A DNA stretch of 54,336 nt, from NCBI GenBank assembly GCA_016868035.1, contig VGID01000025.1, positions 1-54,336 of the forward strand. Reading direction: 5' to 3'. Positions 41,399 through 50,554 of the stretch are shown piece by piece. The position numbers were made by a program, and so were the translations under genes. The notes beneath the pieces are model-generated. The model was not told the origin of the DNA. It saw nothing but the letters and a program-made list of their open reading frames with translations, and did no database searches. Source of the DNA: Betaproteobacteria bacterium. Its GTDB lineage: Bacteria > Pseudomonadota > Gammaproteobacteria > Burkholderiales > SG8-41. Positions within the stretch are counted from its first letter, which is position 1. Every line of letters begins with the position of its first letter.

Positions 41399-44300
41399 TC
41401 AAGCCGGCCGTTGCGTCGCCGGTACTCCGGAATCGGGCGCGGAGGCCGGCTCTTCGATCACGCGCACGCGTTCGCCCATGATGTAGGTATAAGCGGTCGG
41501 AATCACGTAGAGGGTGAAGAGCGTGCCCACCGAAACGCCGCCCACGATCACCCAGCCAATTGCCGAGCGCGACTCCGCGCCGGCGCCGATCGCCAGCGCA
41601 AGCGGCATCGCGCCGAACGTGGTGGCGAGGCTGGTCATGAGGATGGGGCGCAGGCGCAGCGTGGACGCTTCGATCAGCGCCTCCACCTTCTCCAATCCCC
41701 GCCCGCGCAGCTGGTTGGCGAATTCCACGATCAGGATGCCGTTCTTGGTGATGAGCCCGATCAGCATCACGAGCCCGATCTGGCTGTAGACGTTCAACGT
41801 GATGCCGGCAATCTTCATCGTGGCGAGCGCCCCGGTGATCGCGAGCGGCACCGTAAGCATGATCACGAGCGGCCCGCGGAAGCTCTCGAACTGGCCCGAC
41901 AGCACGAGATAGATGAACGCGAGCGCCAGCGCGAACACGACCCACAGCTCCTGCCCCCCTTCCCGGAACTCGCGCGACTGCCCGTCGAGCGCGGTGCGAA
42001 ACTCGCTCGGGAGCACGTCCGCCGCCGCCCGCTCCATGAAATCCAGCACTTCGGAGAGCGTATAGCCGGGAGCGAGGTTGGCCTGGATGATCGCGGCGCG
42101 CAGGCGGTTGAAGTGGTTCAACTCCTTCGGCGCGACGGTCTCGTTCACGGAGACGAGGTTGGCGAGCTGATTGAGCCTGCCGTCGGTCCCGCGCACGTAG
42201 ATCGCGGTAAGATCGGCGGGCTGGCGCCGGTCCTTGTCCTCCAGCTTCACGATCACGTCGTACTGCTTGCCCTCGCGCTTGAAGCGCGTGACCTGGCGCC
42301 CGCCGAGCAGCGTCTCGAGCGTGCGGCCGATCGTCTCCACCTGCACTCCGACCGCCGCGGCCTTCTCGCGGTTGATCTCCACGGAGAGCTGGGGCCGGTT
42401 GAGCTTGAGGTCGCTGTCGACGTTGACGAGCCCGGGATACGCGCGCGCGCGGTCGATCAGCGCGCTCACCGCGCGGTCGAGCTCCTCGTACGAATTGCCC
42501 TGCACGACGAACTGCAGCGGCGGATTGCGGAAGCTCTGGCCGAGCGAGGGAGGGTTGATCGGGAACGCCAGCACGCCCGGCATGGACGCGAACATTTTGG
42601 GGCCCAGAGCGGCCGTGATCTCGCTTGCCTTCTGGCCGCGCTCGCTCCAGGGCGAGAGGCGGACGAAGGAGAGCGCGAAATTGACCGGGTTGGGGCGCTC
42701 CAGCCCCGGGGCGACCGCCACGAAATAGGAGGTGATCTCGGGGACCTGGCTGTAGATCTCCTCCCAGATCCGCGCGTAGCCGTCGGTATATTCGAGCGTG
42801 GCGCCCTCGGGGGCGACCATCACGCCGATGAAGAAGCCGCGGTCCTCGAGCGGAGAGAGCTCGGAGTTCAGGGTCTTGAACAGCGCGAGACCGCCGAGCG
42901 AGACGGCCGCGAACACGGCCACCACGATCAGGCGGTGCCGCAGGCTCCACGCGAGCGAGCGGCGATAGCCCGACGCGAGCCCTTGGAAAAATCGCTCGGA
43001 GGCGTTGTAGAGGCTGCCGTGCCTCGCCTCGTGGCGCAGCAGCTTCGAGCACATCATGGGGGTGAGCGTGAGCGCGACAAAGCCCGAGACCACGACCGCG
43101 GCGGCGACCGTCAGCGCGAATTCCATGAACAATCGCCCCGTGTTTCCGGTGGAGAACGCGAGCGGCGCGAACACCGCGGCAAGCGTGATCGTCATCGCGA
43201 CCACCGCGAACGCGATCTCGCGGCTGCCCACGAACGCCGCCTTGAGCGGGGGCATGCCCTTCTCGATGTAGCGGTGGATGTTCTCGAGCACCACGATCGC
43301 GTCGTCCACCACGAGCCCGATCGCGAGCACGATGCCGAGCAGAGTCAGCACGTTGATCGTGAAGCCCATGATCCAGACCAGGAAGAAGGCCCCGATCAGA
43401 GACACCGGTATGGTGACGAAGGGAATCAGCGTCGCGCGCAGCGAGCGCAGGAAGAAGAAGATCACCAGCACGACCAGCGTGAGCGCCTCGGCCATCACGG
43501 TATAGACGGAGGTGATCGAGCGCTCGATGAACACCGAGGTGTCGAACGCGACCCCGAGATTCATTCCCGCCGGCAGTGTTTCGCGAATCTTCGGCAGCTC
43601 GGATTTCACCGCCTGCGCCACCCCGAGGGTGTTGGCGGTGGACTGCTTCACCACGCCGAGCCCGACCGCCGGATTCCCGTCCACGCGCACGATGTTGCGC
43701 TCGTCCTGCGCCCCGAGCTCGGCGCGGCCGACGTCCCGCAGTCGCACCGGGTAGCCTTTCACCTCGCGCACGATGAGGCGGTTGAATTCCTCGGGCGTGC
43801 GCAGATCGGACTCGGAAAGCACCGTGAACTCGCGGGTGCGGCTCTCGATGCGGCCCGACGGGACCTCGACATTCTGGCGCCGCAGCGCCTCCTCCACGTC
43901 CTGCGGCGCGAGCCCGTAGCCCGCGAGCCGCTCGCGGTCGAGCCAGATGCGCATCGCGTAGCGACGGTCGCCGCCGACAATGACGCTCGCGACGCCGGTC
44001 AGCGCTTTCAGCCGGTCCGCGACGTAGCGGTCCGCGTAGTCCGAGATCTCGAGGGCGTCGTGCCGGTCGCTGAAGAAACGCAGCCACATGATGGCCTGCG
44101 CATCGGCCTCGACCTTGGCGATGACCGGCTCGTCCACCTCGTCGGGGAGCCTCCCGCGCACGCGGGATACCCGGTCGCGCACGTCGTTCGCCGCGGCGTC
44201 GGGATCGCGCTCGCGCACGAACTCGACGGTGATCTGGCTCACTTCCTCGCGGCTCACGGACTTCAGCGTGCGCACGCCCTCGATGCCGGAGATGCTGTCC

Positions 44301-44503
44301 TCCAGCGGTTGCGTGACCTGGCTCTCGATCACCTGCGGGTCCGCGCCCTTGTAGACCGTGCGCACCGAGACCACGGGGCTGTCGATCTTCGGGTACTCGC
44401 GCACGGTGAGCCGCAGGAACGAGATCACGCCCACCAGCACGATGAGGAGGCTCATCACCGTGGCGAGCACCGGGCGCTTGATCGAGAGGTCAGGCAAAAA
44501 CAT
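41399..44503 (-). CDS. RND efflux transporter permease (HAE1-like)
   Basis: The 1034-residue inner-membrane pump protein has twelve helices and two large periplasmic loops. Motifs include FLPDLSIKRPVLATVMSLLI (first helix), LAIGLVVDDAIVVLENIHRY (proton-relay Asp pair in TM4), GGDRRYAMRIWLDRERLAGY (docking loop) and the duplicated second half with LIGLITKNGILIVEFANQL. It exports hydrophobic drugs, solvents or detergents by proton antiport with the adjacent fusion protein. No outer-membrane factor is encoded in the window, so it may use TolC elsewhere. Confidence 0.96.
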   Translation of the reverse strand: MFLPDLSIKRPVLATVMSLLIVLVGVISFLRLTVREYPKIDSPVVSVRTVYKGADPQVIESQVTQPLEDSISGIEGVRTLKSVSREEVSQITVEFVRERDPDAAANDVRDRVSRVRGRLPDEVDEPVIAKVEADAQAIMWLRFFSDRHDALEISDYADRYVADRLKALTGVASVIVGGDRRYAMRIWLDRERLAGYGLAPQDVEEALRRQNVEVPSGRIESRTREFTVLSESDLRTPEEFNRLIVREVKGYPVRLRDVGRAELGAQDERNIVRVDGNPAVGLGVVKQSTANTLGVAQAVKSELPKIRETLPAGMNLGVAFDTSVFIERSITSVYTVMAEALTLVVLVIFFFLRSLRATLIPFVTIPVSLIGAFFLVWIMGFTINVLTLLGIVLAIGLVVDDAIVVLENIHRYIEKGMPPLKAAFVGSREIAFAVVAMTITLAAVFAPLAFSTGNTGRLFMEFALTVAAAVVVSGFVALTLTPMMCSKLLRHEARHGSLYNASERFFQGLASGYRRSLAWSLRHRLIVVAVFAAVSLGGLALFKTLNSELSPLEDRGFFIGVMVAPEGATLEYTDGYARIWEEIYSQVPEITSYFVAVAPGLERPNPVNFALSFVRLSPWSERGQKASEITAALGPKMFASMPGVLAFPINPPSLGQSFRNPPLQFVVQGNSYEELDRAVSALIDRARAYPGLVNVDSDLKLNRPQLSVEINREKAAAVGVQVETIGRTLETLLGGRQVTRFKREGKQYDVIVKLEDKDRRQPADLTAIYVRGTDGRLNQLANLVSVNETVAPKELNHFNRLRAAIIQANLAPGYTLSEVLDFMERAAADVLPSEFRTALDGQSREFREGGQELWVVFALALAFIYLVLSGQFESFRGPLVIMLTVPLAITGALATMKIAGITLNVYSQIGLVMLIGLITKNGILIVEFANQLRGRGLEKVEALIEASTLRLRPILMTSLATTFGAMPLALAIGAGAESRSAIGWVIVGGVSVGTLFTLYVIPTAYTYIMGERVRVIEEPASAPDSGVPATQRPA

Positions 44504-44508
44504 ACATC

Positions 44509-44770
44509 AACCGCCAGGACGCCAAGAAAACCAGGGCAGGAAAGAGAGCAGAATAACGATCAATACTGTAGACAACGCCAGGCATCACAGGTTGCGCGTC
44601 GTTTAACCACGATTGGCTCACAAATCAGGTGGCGACAGAGTGGACGAACCGCCTGAAGTCCCGGTTGTCCCTCTTACCATGGCGCCCCGGCGGCTTCAAT
44701 CGGGTTGCTTGCGCCGGCGGCCCCGGCGGTCCGTTTCGTCCTTGAATCTCTCGGCGGCCCTGGCGGTTCA
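44509..44770. repeat. Heptad inverted-repeat element, CGCCAGG/CCTGGCG type
   Basis: The left arm AACCGCCAGGACGCCAAGAA (44510-44529) is followed, after about 160 nt of unique sequence, by a right arm with GGCGGCCCTGGCGGTTC and CCGGCGG words (44700-44770). The right end overlaps the stop codon of the fusion-protein gene (44768-44770). It sits between two genes of one efflux operon. It resembles the element at 29398. Confidence 0.75.
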
Positions 44771-45880
44771 ATTCGTCTTTTGTTTCTGCTTGGCCTCCGC
44801 AGCAAGCGGCTTCGGCTTCTGCGCCAGCACGGCGACCGCGGTCCCGTCCTGGAGCTTCAACTGGCCGTCCACCACGATCATGTCGCCCGCCGAGACCCCG
44901 GCCACGACTTCTACCTCGCCTGGCCGGCGCAGCCCCAGCTCGACCTTGGTGAGCGCCGCCTTGCCCTCGACGACGCGGAAGACGTAAGTGTCTCCGCCGC
45001 GCGGGACGATGGCCTGCTCGGGCGCGAGCAGGACATTCTCGCGCTTGCCGAGCGCGAGTGTCACGCGCGCGAACATCCCCGGCTTCAGGCGCACGCCCGG
45101 GTTCGGGATCCGCGCGCGCATCAGCACGGTGCGGGACTGCTCGTCCACGGCCGGCTCGATTGCGTAGACCGCGCCCTCGATCTGCTCATCCGCGAAGCCG
45201 TCCAGCCGCACCTGCACGGCCTGACGCGGCTTGAGCCGCCCGAGATAGACCTCGGGAACGCGGAAATCGAGCTTGAGCGTGCCGATGCCTTCGAGGCGCG
45301 CGATGTCCTGCCCTGCTTTCACGTACGCCCCCGGGCTCACCTGCCGCAGTCCGGCCACACCCTCGAACGGCGCGACGATCACGGTCTTCTCCAGCCGCGC
45401 CTTGATCTCCGCCTGGCGTGCGAGCGACTGGTTCACGTTCTCGCGCGCCTCGTCCAGCGCCTGCGCGCTGATGAAATTCTTCTCCTTCAGCTCCTCGGCG
45501 CGCTTCATGCGGCTGCGGTTCAGGCTCAATTCCGCGTTGGCCGCCGCGAGCTGCGCCTCGATCTCGGAGGCGTCGAGCGACACGAGCTTCTCGCCCTTGC
45601 GCACGAGCTGGCCCTCGGAGAAGTAAATCGCCTCGATGCGCCCGTCACGCTCCGGCCGGATCATGACCGACTCGCTGGCGATGAGCGTACCCACCGCGCT
45701 CACTTCCTCGGTGATGGTGCCCGTGCCAACGGCTTGCGTCTTTACCGGCAGCCCGTGGGGCGGCTTGCCCGCGCCCGAGGCGGCCACGGGCACACGCGCC
45801 GGGGTCGCGGAATATTTCCAATAGAGCCCGGCCGCGGTGATGGCGCCGACGGCGAGCACGAGGAGGAGCAAGCGCTTCAT
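44768..45880 (-). CDS. RND efflux periplasmic adaptor (membrane fusion protein)
   Basis: 370 residues. An N-terminal anchor (LLLLVLAVGAITAAGLYW) precedes a barrel-sandwich/lipoyl region (IRPERDGRIEAIYFSEGQLV, VIVAPFEGVAGLRQVSPGAY), a hairpin helix (AELSLNRSRMKRAEELKEKN) and a C-terminal membrane-proximal domain. It bridges the permease to an outer-membrane channel. The C-terminus is a Lys/Gln tail (AKQKQKTN) whose end coincides with a heptad repeat. Start ATG 45880; longer frames add no signal. Confidence 0.93.
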   Translation of the reverse strand: MKRLLLLVLAVGAITAAGLYWKYSATPARVPVAASGAGKPPHGLPVKTQAVGTGTITEEVSAVGTLIASESVMIRPERDGRIEAIYFSEGQLVRKGEKLVSLDASEIEAQLAAANAELSLNRSRMKRAEELKEKNFISAQALDEARENVNQSLARQAEIKARLEKTVIVAPFEGVAGLRQVSPGAYVKAGQDIARLEGIGTLKLDFRVPEVYLGRLKPRQAVQVRLDGFADEQIEGAVYAIEPAVDEQSRTVLMRARIPNPGVRLKPGMFARVTLALGKRENVLLAPEQAIVPRGGDTYVFRVVEGKAALTKVELGLRRPGEVEVVAGVSAGDMIVVDGQLKLQDGTAVAVLAQKPKPLAAEAKQKQKTN

Positions 45881-46185
45881 CTGTCGTTCGGATGCGCGAG
45901 CGCGCACCGCACAACTGCGAATTTTACCCTGATTGGCGCACGCTCGCCGTCCGAGCGGCGGGAGGCACGGTCGTGACCGCGAGTGGTCCGCATTTCTGAC
46001 GTTCCGATGCCCGGCCCAGGTTGCGGGAGGTCAGGCATGGCTCGCGCCGCGGGACGCAAGACAGCGTCTCGAAAACAAGGTCACGCGCGACGCGGCGTAC
46101 CGCGCGCACGACGACGGGGCCCTGCGCCGTCGCAGGCTCGGGCCCGCGCTCGTTTCTCGCGAGGCGCGCCGGCCCGCGGTGGACG
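45881..46185. other. Intergenic stretch, no gene or heptad element seen
   Basis: About 305 nt between the fusion-protein start and the methyltransferase stop. No convincing open frame with a ribosome-binding site and no heptad array was found. It must contain the efflux operon promoter, which I could not locate with confidence. Confidence 0.4.
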
Positions 46186-47073
46186 CTATTTCTCGGGAAC
46201 GATGAGGCCAGCCGGGGCAAAGTACGCCGAATCCCGGGTACGCGTCGCCCGCCACGCCAGCACCACCGTTTTGTCGTGCGGCGATGGCGAGATCCGCACC
46301 GAGCCCTCGATCACGTCGCCCTGGACCTTGCCGACGAACTCGTGGCGCACGAAGCCGGCTCCGTCCAGCGTCATCGCCAGCGTGAACGAGATGTCCTCGC
46401 CGCGCAGCCGCACGTTATCGAAGATGCCGCGGCGCGCGCCCACGCGAACCACGCCCTCGGCGTTCTGGAACCGCTGCTCGACAACGGCAGCATAGCTGGC
46501 CTGCCGGTCACCGAACGGGAGGCTCCAGTTCCAATTGCCCTCCACTTTCGCGGGAACGATCCACATGCTGACCGGGGTGCCCTCGCCGTCCACCTCGTCC
46601 GGCCGCCAGCTCCCGAGGTCCCAGGTGCTCGTCACGACCCGCGTGCCGGGGCGCGCCTCGGCGAGGATCTTCGGGCGCAGCATGCGCTTCAACTCCGGCC
46701 ACAGCCACATGAAGATCACTGTGCTCTTGCTCAAGTCCGCGTCGAACGCGTTCTGGTGCAGAAAGTGCACGCGGTTCGCGAGCCCCTGCTCCTTCGCGGT
46801 TTCATTCGACCTCGTGACCAGGGCCGCGTCGATGTCCACTCCCCAGCCGCGGAGCTTCGCGTTCGACGCGGCCGCCGCGAATACGATGCGCCCGTCGCCG
46901 GAGCCGAGGTCCACCACGACGTCGTCGTCGCGCAGGTCCGCAAGCTTGACCATGCGCATCACGTTTTCCGTGGCGCTTCCGACAAACAGGGAAAAGCGCT
47001 CCTGGGCCATCGCCGTCCCCGCCAGGGTGAGCGATAGCAGCCCGCCGAGCGCTGCAGCTACGAAAGAAGGCAT
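46186..47073 (-). CDS. Class I SAM-dependent methyltransferase with signal peptide
   Basis: 295 residues. Residues 1-23 look like a cleavable signal (FVAAALGGLLSLTLAGTAMA). Then comes a Rossmann-type methyltransferase: motif I VVDLGSGDGRIVFAAA (residues 53-68), GWGVDID (acidic residue 80 binding the ribose) and VIFMWLWPELKRMLRP. The last 120 residues form an unrecognised beta-rich domain (VPAKVEGNWNWSL, DISFTLAMTLDGAGFVRHEF). An exported SAM enzyme is unexpected because SAM is not known in the periplasm. Start ATG 47073. Confidence 0.8.
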   Translation of the reverse strand: MPSFVAAALGGLLSLTLAGTAMAQERFSLFVGSATENVMRMVKLADLRDDDVVVDLGSGDGRIVFAAAASNAKLRGWGVDIDAALVTRSNETAKEQGLANRVHFLHQNAFDADLSKSTVIFMWLWPELKRMLRPKILAEARPGTRVVTSTWDLGSWRPDEVDGEGTPVSMWIVPAKVEGNWNWSLPFGDRQASYAAVVEQRFQNAEGVVRVGARRGIFDNVRLRGEDISFTLAMTLDGAGFVRHEFVGKVQGDVIEGSVRISPSPHDKTVVLAWRATRTRDSAYFAPAGLIVPEK

Positions 47074-47218
47074 ATCCAGACTCCTCAAATCGTTACAAGA
47101 ATACCGTCGCGTGACCCGCGACTGGCCCGGGCCGTTCGGCTGCGCCGCGGGCTTCTGTCGTGGCGCCGATGGGATCGGGTTCTACGATGGCGAAGCCGGC
47201 ACTGCGGGCACAGCCGGG

Positions 47219-47290
47219 GCGCTAGGTTACGTTAATGCCAGACCCCGGCGCAAGCCCCGTGCGCCCTGCCGGTGACCCGCAACCTAGCGC
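47219..47290. repeat. Inverted repeat GCGCTAGGTT/AACCTAGCGC
   Basis: Perfect 10-nt arms at 47219-47228 and 47281-47290 enclose 52 nt of GC-rich sequence between the thioredoxin and methyltransferase genes. No coding capacity. It could be a structured terminator or a small mobile remnant. Confidence 0.5.
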
Positions 47291-47308
47291 GTGCGCGGTT
47301 TGCTGCCG

Positions 47309-47692
47309 TCAGGCCCCGGGGCCCTGCACCAGTTCCTGCTGCCCGGCGATCTCCTTGCGGATCGCTGCCATGTCGAGCGCGCGCGCCTGCCGGATGATGC
47401 TCTCCAGTCCCTCCGGCGGGAGCGCCCCGGCCTGCGCGTACACGATCACCTGCTCGCGGAAGAACATGACGTGGGGAATCGAGCGGATGTTGAACGCGGC
47501 GGCAAGCTCCTGCTCGTCGTCCGCGTTGACCTTGCCGAACACGATGTCGGCGTGCTGCCGCGCGGCCGCCTCGAACACGGGAGCAAAACCCCTGCACGGT
47601 CCGCACCACGGTGCCCAGAAGTCGACGATCACCATTTCGTTCCTGGTCACGACATCTTCAAAATTGCCCTTGGTGATCTCGACGGTGGCCAT
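47309..47692 (-). CDS. Thioredoxin-family protein
   Basis: 127 residues. IVDFWAPWCGPCRGF carries the WCGPC redox centre (Cys30, Cys33), and IRSIPHVMFFREQ holds the cis-Pro. It has a C-terminal extension beyond the 108-residue thioredoxin core (IRQARALDMAAIRKEIAGQQ), typical of a subset of thioredoxin-like proteins. It has no signal peptide. A truncated tandem copy lies immediately upstream. Start ATG 47692. Confidence 0.94.
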   Translation of the reverse strand: MATVEITKGNFEDVVTRNEMVIVDFWAPWCGPCRGFAPVFEAAARQHADIVFGKVNADDEQELAAAFNIRSIPHVMFFREQVIVYAQAGALPPEGLESIIRQARALDMAAIRKEIAGQQELVQGPGA

Positions 47693-47726
47693 AGTTAACG
47701 TTCCCAATAAAGTATCGCTTGCGGAC

Positions 47727-47873
47727 CTACAGGGCGCCGCTCCCGCAACCGGGCCTGCGGCTAACGAGTCGCGACGCCGGTCCGCACCACGGTGCCCAGA
47801 AGTCGACGATCACCATTTCGTTGGTGGTAACCGTCTTCTCGAAATTGTCCTTGTTGATTTCAACCGTCGCCAT
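47727..47873 (-). pseudogene. Truncated tandem thioredoxin copy
   Basis: ATG 47873, with a good GGGAGCGATTG leader, opens a frame MATVEINKDNFEKTVTTNEM followed by VIVDFWAPWCGP, closely matching the first 32 codons of the intact gene downstream. At codon 32 similarity stops abruptly, before the second active-site Cys. Sixteen unrelated residues and a TAG (47727-47729) follow. It is a remnant of a tandem duplication, or a 48-residue mini-protein. The shared 3' part (GGTCCGCACCACGGTGCCCA on plus) is nearly identical in both. Confidence 0.85.
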
Positions 47874-47919
47874 CAATCGCTCCCGCCATCGCTGCGGCGC
47901 ATCTTAGCACGGGGAAGAA

Positions 47920-48006
47920 AACGGTAAACGGTGATCGGTAAGCGGTAATCAGAAATTCCAACGGCTTGGAAGTTTCCGCTCACTGCTTACTGCTCACCGC
48001 TTACTT
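47920..48006. repeat. Heptad inverted-repeat element, GGTAAAC/GCTTACT type
   Basis: The left arm ACGGTAAACGGTGATCGGTA plus AGCGGTAATC pairs with the right arm TCCGCTCACTGCTTACTGCT and CACCGCTTACTT around an A/T-rich loop. It lies between the NADH dehydrogenase gene, whose TAG stop is at 48007-48009, and the truncated thioredoxin, both minus strand. Confidence 0.82.
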
Positions 48007-49314
48007 CTAATGCAGCTTCACTCGCGGCTCGATCCGCCGAGTGATCAGCCGGGCGAGCGTGTCGAACACCACCTTCGCCATGCCGTGCAGGGCGTAGAGG
48101 TGCATGCGGTAGAGCGAGACGTACATGAGGCGCGCGAACAACCCCTCGATAAAGATGGTCCCGCCGAGCAGCGCGCCCATCAGGCTGCCCACCGTCGAGT
48201 ATTCCCCGAACGAAACCAGCGAGCCGAAATCGCGGTAGCGCCACGGCTTGAGCGGCTTGCCGTCGAGGCGCCGGACGAGCATGCGCGAGAGATGGTTGGC
48301 CTGCTGGTGGGCCGCCTGTGCGCGCGGCGGCACGCACGCTCCATGCTCCCACGGACAGCACGCGCAGTCCCCGAAGGCGAAGATGTCCGGGTCGCGCGTC
48401 GTTGCGAGCGTATCCAGCACCACGAGCTGGTTGATGCGGTTCACCTCGAGCCCGGCGATATCCTTCAGGAAGTCCGGCGCCTGGATGCCCGCCGCCCAAA
48501 CGGTGAGCTCCGCGGCGATCTTGCGGCCGCTCTGCGTCGTGACCCCGTCGGCCGCGACCGCAGTGACCCGCTCCCCGGTCAGCACCTGCACATTGAGCCC
48601 GTGCAGCAGCTTCTCCGCCGCCTTGGACAGGCGCTCCGGGAGCGCCGGCAGGATGCGCGGCGCGGCTTCGATGACCGTGAAACGCAGGTCCTTCTCCGGG
48701 TCGATCTTGTCGAGCCCGTAGGCGACGAGCTCGCGCGTGGTCTTGTGGAGCTCGGCCGCAAGCTCGACTCCGGTCGCGCCCGCCCCGATGATGGCCACCT
48801 TCAGCTGCTCCGGAGCGAGTGGACCGCGTTGCGCATTCGCGCGGATGCAGGCATTGATCAGCCGCCGGTGGAAGAGCTCGGCCTGCCCGGCGGTGTCCAG
48901 GCTGATCGCGTGCTCGGCTGCGCCCGGCGTTCCGAAGTCGTTCGTGTGGCTGCCGACCGCGATCACGAGCGTGTCGTAAGCGATCTCGCGCCGGGGGATG
49001 AGCTCGCGGCCTTCCTCGTCGAGGGTGGGAGCCACCGAAACCACGCGCCGGGCCCGGTCGAGCCCGTCCATGCTGCCCAGCTGGAACCGGAAATGGTGCC
49101 AGCGCGCCTGGGCGAGGTAGTCGAGCGAGTGATGATCGAGGTCCATGCTGCCGGCTGCGACCTCGTGCAGCAGCGGCTTCCAGAGGTGGGTGCGCGAGCG
49201 ATCCACCAGCGTCACCTGCGCGCGCTTCTTGCGGCCGAGCCTGTCGCCGAGGCGCGTGGCCAGTTCCAGTCCCCCTGCCCCGCCGCCGACAATTACGATT
49301 TCATGCGGTTTCAC
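48007..49314 (-). CDS. NAD(P)/FAD oxidoreductase (type II NADH dehydrogenase-like)
   Basis: 435 residues. EIVIVGGGAGGLELATRLGD is the FAD motif, THLWKPLLHEVAAGSMDLD is typical of NDH-2 enzymes, VAIIGAGATGVELAAELH binds NAD, and FAFGDCACC is the second FAD motif. C-terminal hydrophobic helices (LMGALLGGTIFIEGLFARLM) would anchor it peripherally to the membrane for electron transfer to quinones. GTG 49314 (MKPHEIVIV) is chosen; there is no clear Shine-Dalgarno sequence. It is divergent from the Bug receptor gene. Confidence 0.88.
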   Translation of the reverse strand: MKPHEIVIVGGGAGGLELATRLGDRLGRKKRAQVTLVDRSRTHLWKPLLHEVAAGSMDLDHHSLDYLAQARWHHFRFQLGSMDGLDRARRVVSVAPTLDEEGRELIPRREIAYDTLVIAVGSHTNDFGTPGAAEHAISLDTAGQAELFHRRLINACIRANAQRGPLAPEQLKVAIIGAGATGVELAAELHKTTRELVAYGLDKIDPEKDLRFTVIEAAPRILPALPERLSKAAEKLLHGLNVQVLTGERVTAVAADGVTTQSGRKIAAELTVWAAGIQAPDFLKDIAGLEVNRINQLVVLDTLATTRDPDIFAFGDCACCPWEHGACVPPRAQAAHQQANHLSRMLVRRLDGKPLKPWRYRDFGSLVSFGEYSTVGSLMGALLGGTIFIEGLFARLMYVSLYRMHLYALHGMAKVVFDTLARLITRRIEPRVKLH

Positions 49315-49422
49315 GTGGTTTTTCGCGGCGTTACCACAGGAGCGGCAACGATGCAGTTTATCATCGCCCTCCGGAATAGCCGTAGAATGCGTGCTGCTGT
49401 CACACCGAGCGAGGAGACCCTC

Positions 49423-50397
49423 ATGAAGCGCGAGCGTTTTTCCGTGGTTGCCGGTATCGTCTGCGCCATCGTCGCGTCGAGCGCCGCCGCGCAGAGCTTT
49501 CCGACGCGCCCGATCCGCCTCATCGTGCCGTTCGCGCCCGGGGGAAACGTGGACATCACGGGAAGGATCATCGCCGCGCCGTTGAGCACGGAGCTGGGGC
49601 AGCAGGTTGTGGTCGAGAACCGCACCGGCGCCGGCGGGACGATCGGCGCCGACTTCGTGGCGAAGGCCCCGCCCGACGGGCACACGCTGCTCATGGCTTC
49701 CAGCAGCGTGATGGTGAACGGCCCCGCCCTGTACCCGAAGCTGCCCTACGACATGGTGCGCGACTTCGCGCCCATCGGGCGCGTTGCCGTCGTGCCGCTG
49801 GTCATCGTGGTCCATCCGTCGGTGCCGGCGAAAACGACCAGGGAGCTCGTCGCCGTCGCCAAGGCCCAGGGCGGCAACATGCTGATGGCGAACGCGGGCG
49901 TCGGCACCACCAATCACCTGGTCGCGGAGCTCTTCATGATCTCGACCGGCGCGCGCATGAACCTCGTGCCGTACAAGGGCAGCGGCCCGGCCCTCGTCAA
50001 TCTCATCGCCGGCCACGTCTTCGCCCACGTGGACCAGGTCTCCTCGGCGCTGCCGTACATACGCGCAAACCGCATCCGCGCGATCGCCGTCACGACGGCC
50101 AAGCGCACCGCGATGCTTCCCGACACGCCCACGCTCGCTGAATCCGGCGTGGGGGGATTCGACGAGAGCACGGTAACCGGCGTGCTCGCTCCCGCGGCAA
50201 CGCCGCGCGACGTGGTGCAGAGACTGAACGCCGCCCTGGTGAAGATACTTGGCGCTCCCGCGATCAAGGAGCGCTTCGCTTCGCTCGGCGCCGAAGCGCA
50301 GCCGAGCGCGAGCGAGGAGCTCGGCGCATGGATTCGCCAGGACCTCGCCAAGTGGGTGAAGGTGGTCAAGCAGGCGGGAATCAAGCTCGAACTGTAG
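49423..50397 (+). CDS. Tripartite tricarboxylate transporter substrate-binding protein (Bug family)
   Basis: 324 residues. A signal peptide (VVAGIVCAIVASSAAAQ) is followed by SFPTRPIRLIVPFAPGGNVD, VVVENRTGAGGTIGADFVAK, MANAGVGTTNHLVAELF and LVPYKGSGPALVNLIAGHV, all hallmark positions. It probably captures an organic acid. It is an orphan without TctAB neighbours. Start ATG 49423 has GAGGAG at about -9. Confidence 0.93.
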   Translation: MKRERFSVVAGIVCAIVASSAAAQSFPTRPIRLIVPFAPGGNVDITGRIIAAPLSTELGQQVVVENRTGAGGTIGADFVAKAPPDGHTLLMASSSVMVNGPALYPKLPYDMVRDFAPIGRVAVVPLVIVVHPSVPAKTTRELVAVAKAQGGNMLMANAGVGTTNHLVAELFMISTGARMNLVPYKGSGPALVNLIAGHVFAHVDQVSSALPYIRANRIRAIAVTTAKRTAMLPDTPTLAESGVGGFDESTVTGVLAPAATPRDVVQRLNAALVKILGAPAIKERFASLGAEAQPSASEELGAWIRQDLAKWVKVVKQAGIKLEL

Positions 50398-50411
50398 GCG
50401 GCAAGAATCCT

Positions 50412-50544
50412 GGCCACAGAGAGCACAGAGATCACCGAGAAACAAACCGCCAGGGGCACAGAACCCGAAACCGCATTCGCGGGCGATTTTTCCAGTCCGG
50501 ATTCGTGTCGGGCCCTCTCTGTGTCCCCGGTGTTCTCTGTGGCT
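50412..50544. repeat. Heptad inverted-repeat element, CACAGAG/CTCTGTG type
   Basis: The left arm GGCCACAGAGAGCACAGAG continues ATCACCGAG; the right arm has CCCTCTCTGTGTCCCCGGTG and TTCTCTGTGGC. The loop of about 70 nt holds GC-rich sequence. It fills the convergent gap between the Bug gene and pabB and matches the element at 11032. Confidence 0.88.
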
Positions 50545-50554
50545 GCTTGAGGTT

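Noticed and set aside
40736-44656. A 1306-codon plus-strand open frame
   Set aside because: It is antisense to the RND permease and pirin genes and is full of HRERER/DRDR low-complexity sequence, an artefact of high third-position GC.
47219-47290. Integron attC site
   Set aside because: The arms do not match the RYYYAAC/GTTRRRY core pattern in the required orientation, and no integrase is present.
48007-50445. An 812-codon frame that would fuse another protein to the NADH dehydrogenase
   Set aside because: The upstream half is antisense to a clear Bug receptor gene; the flavoprotein starts normally at 49314.
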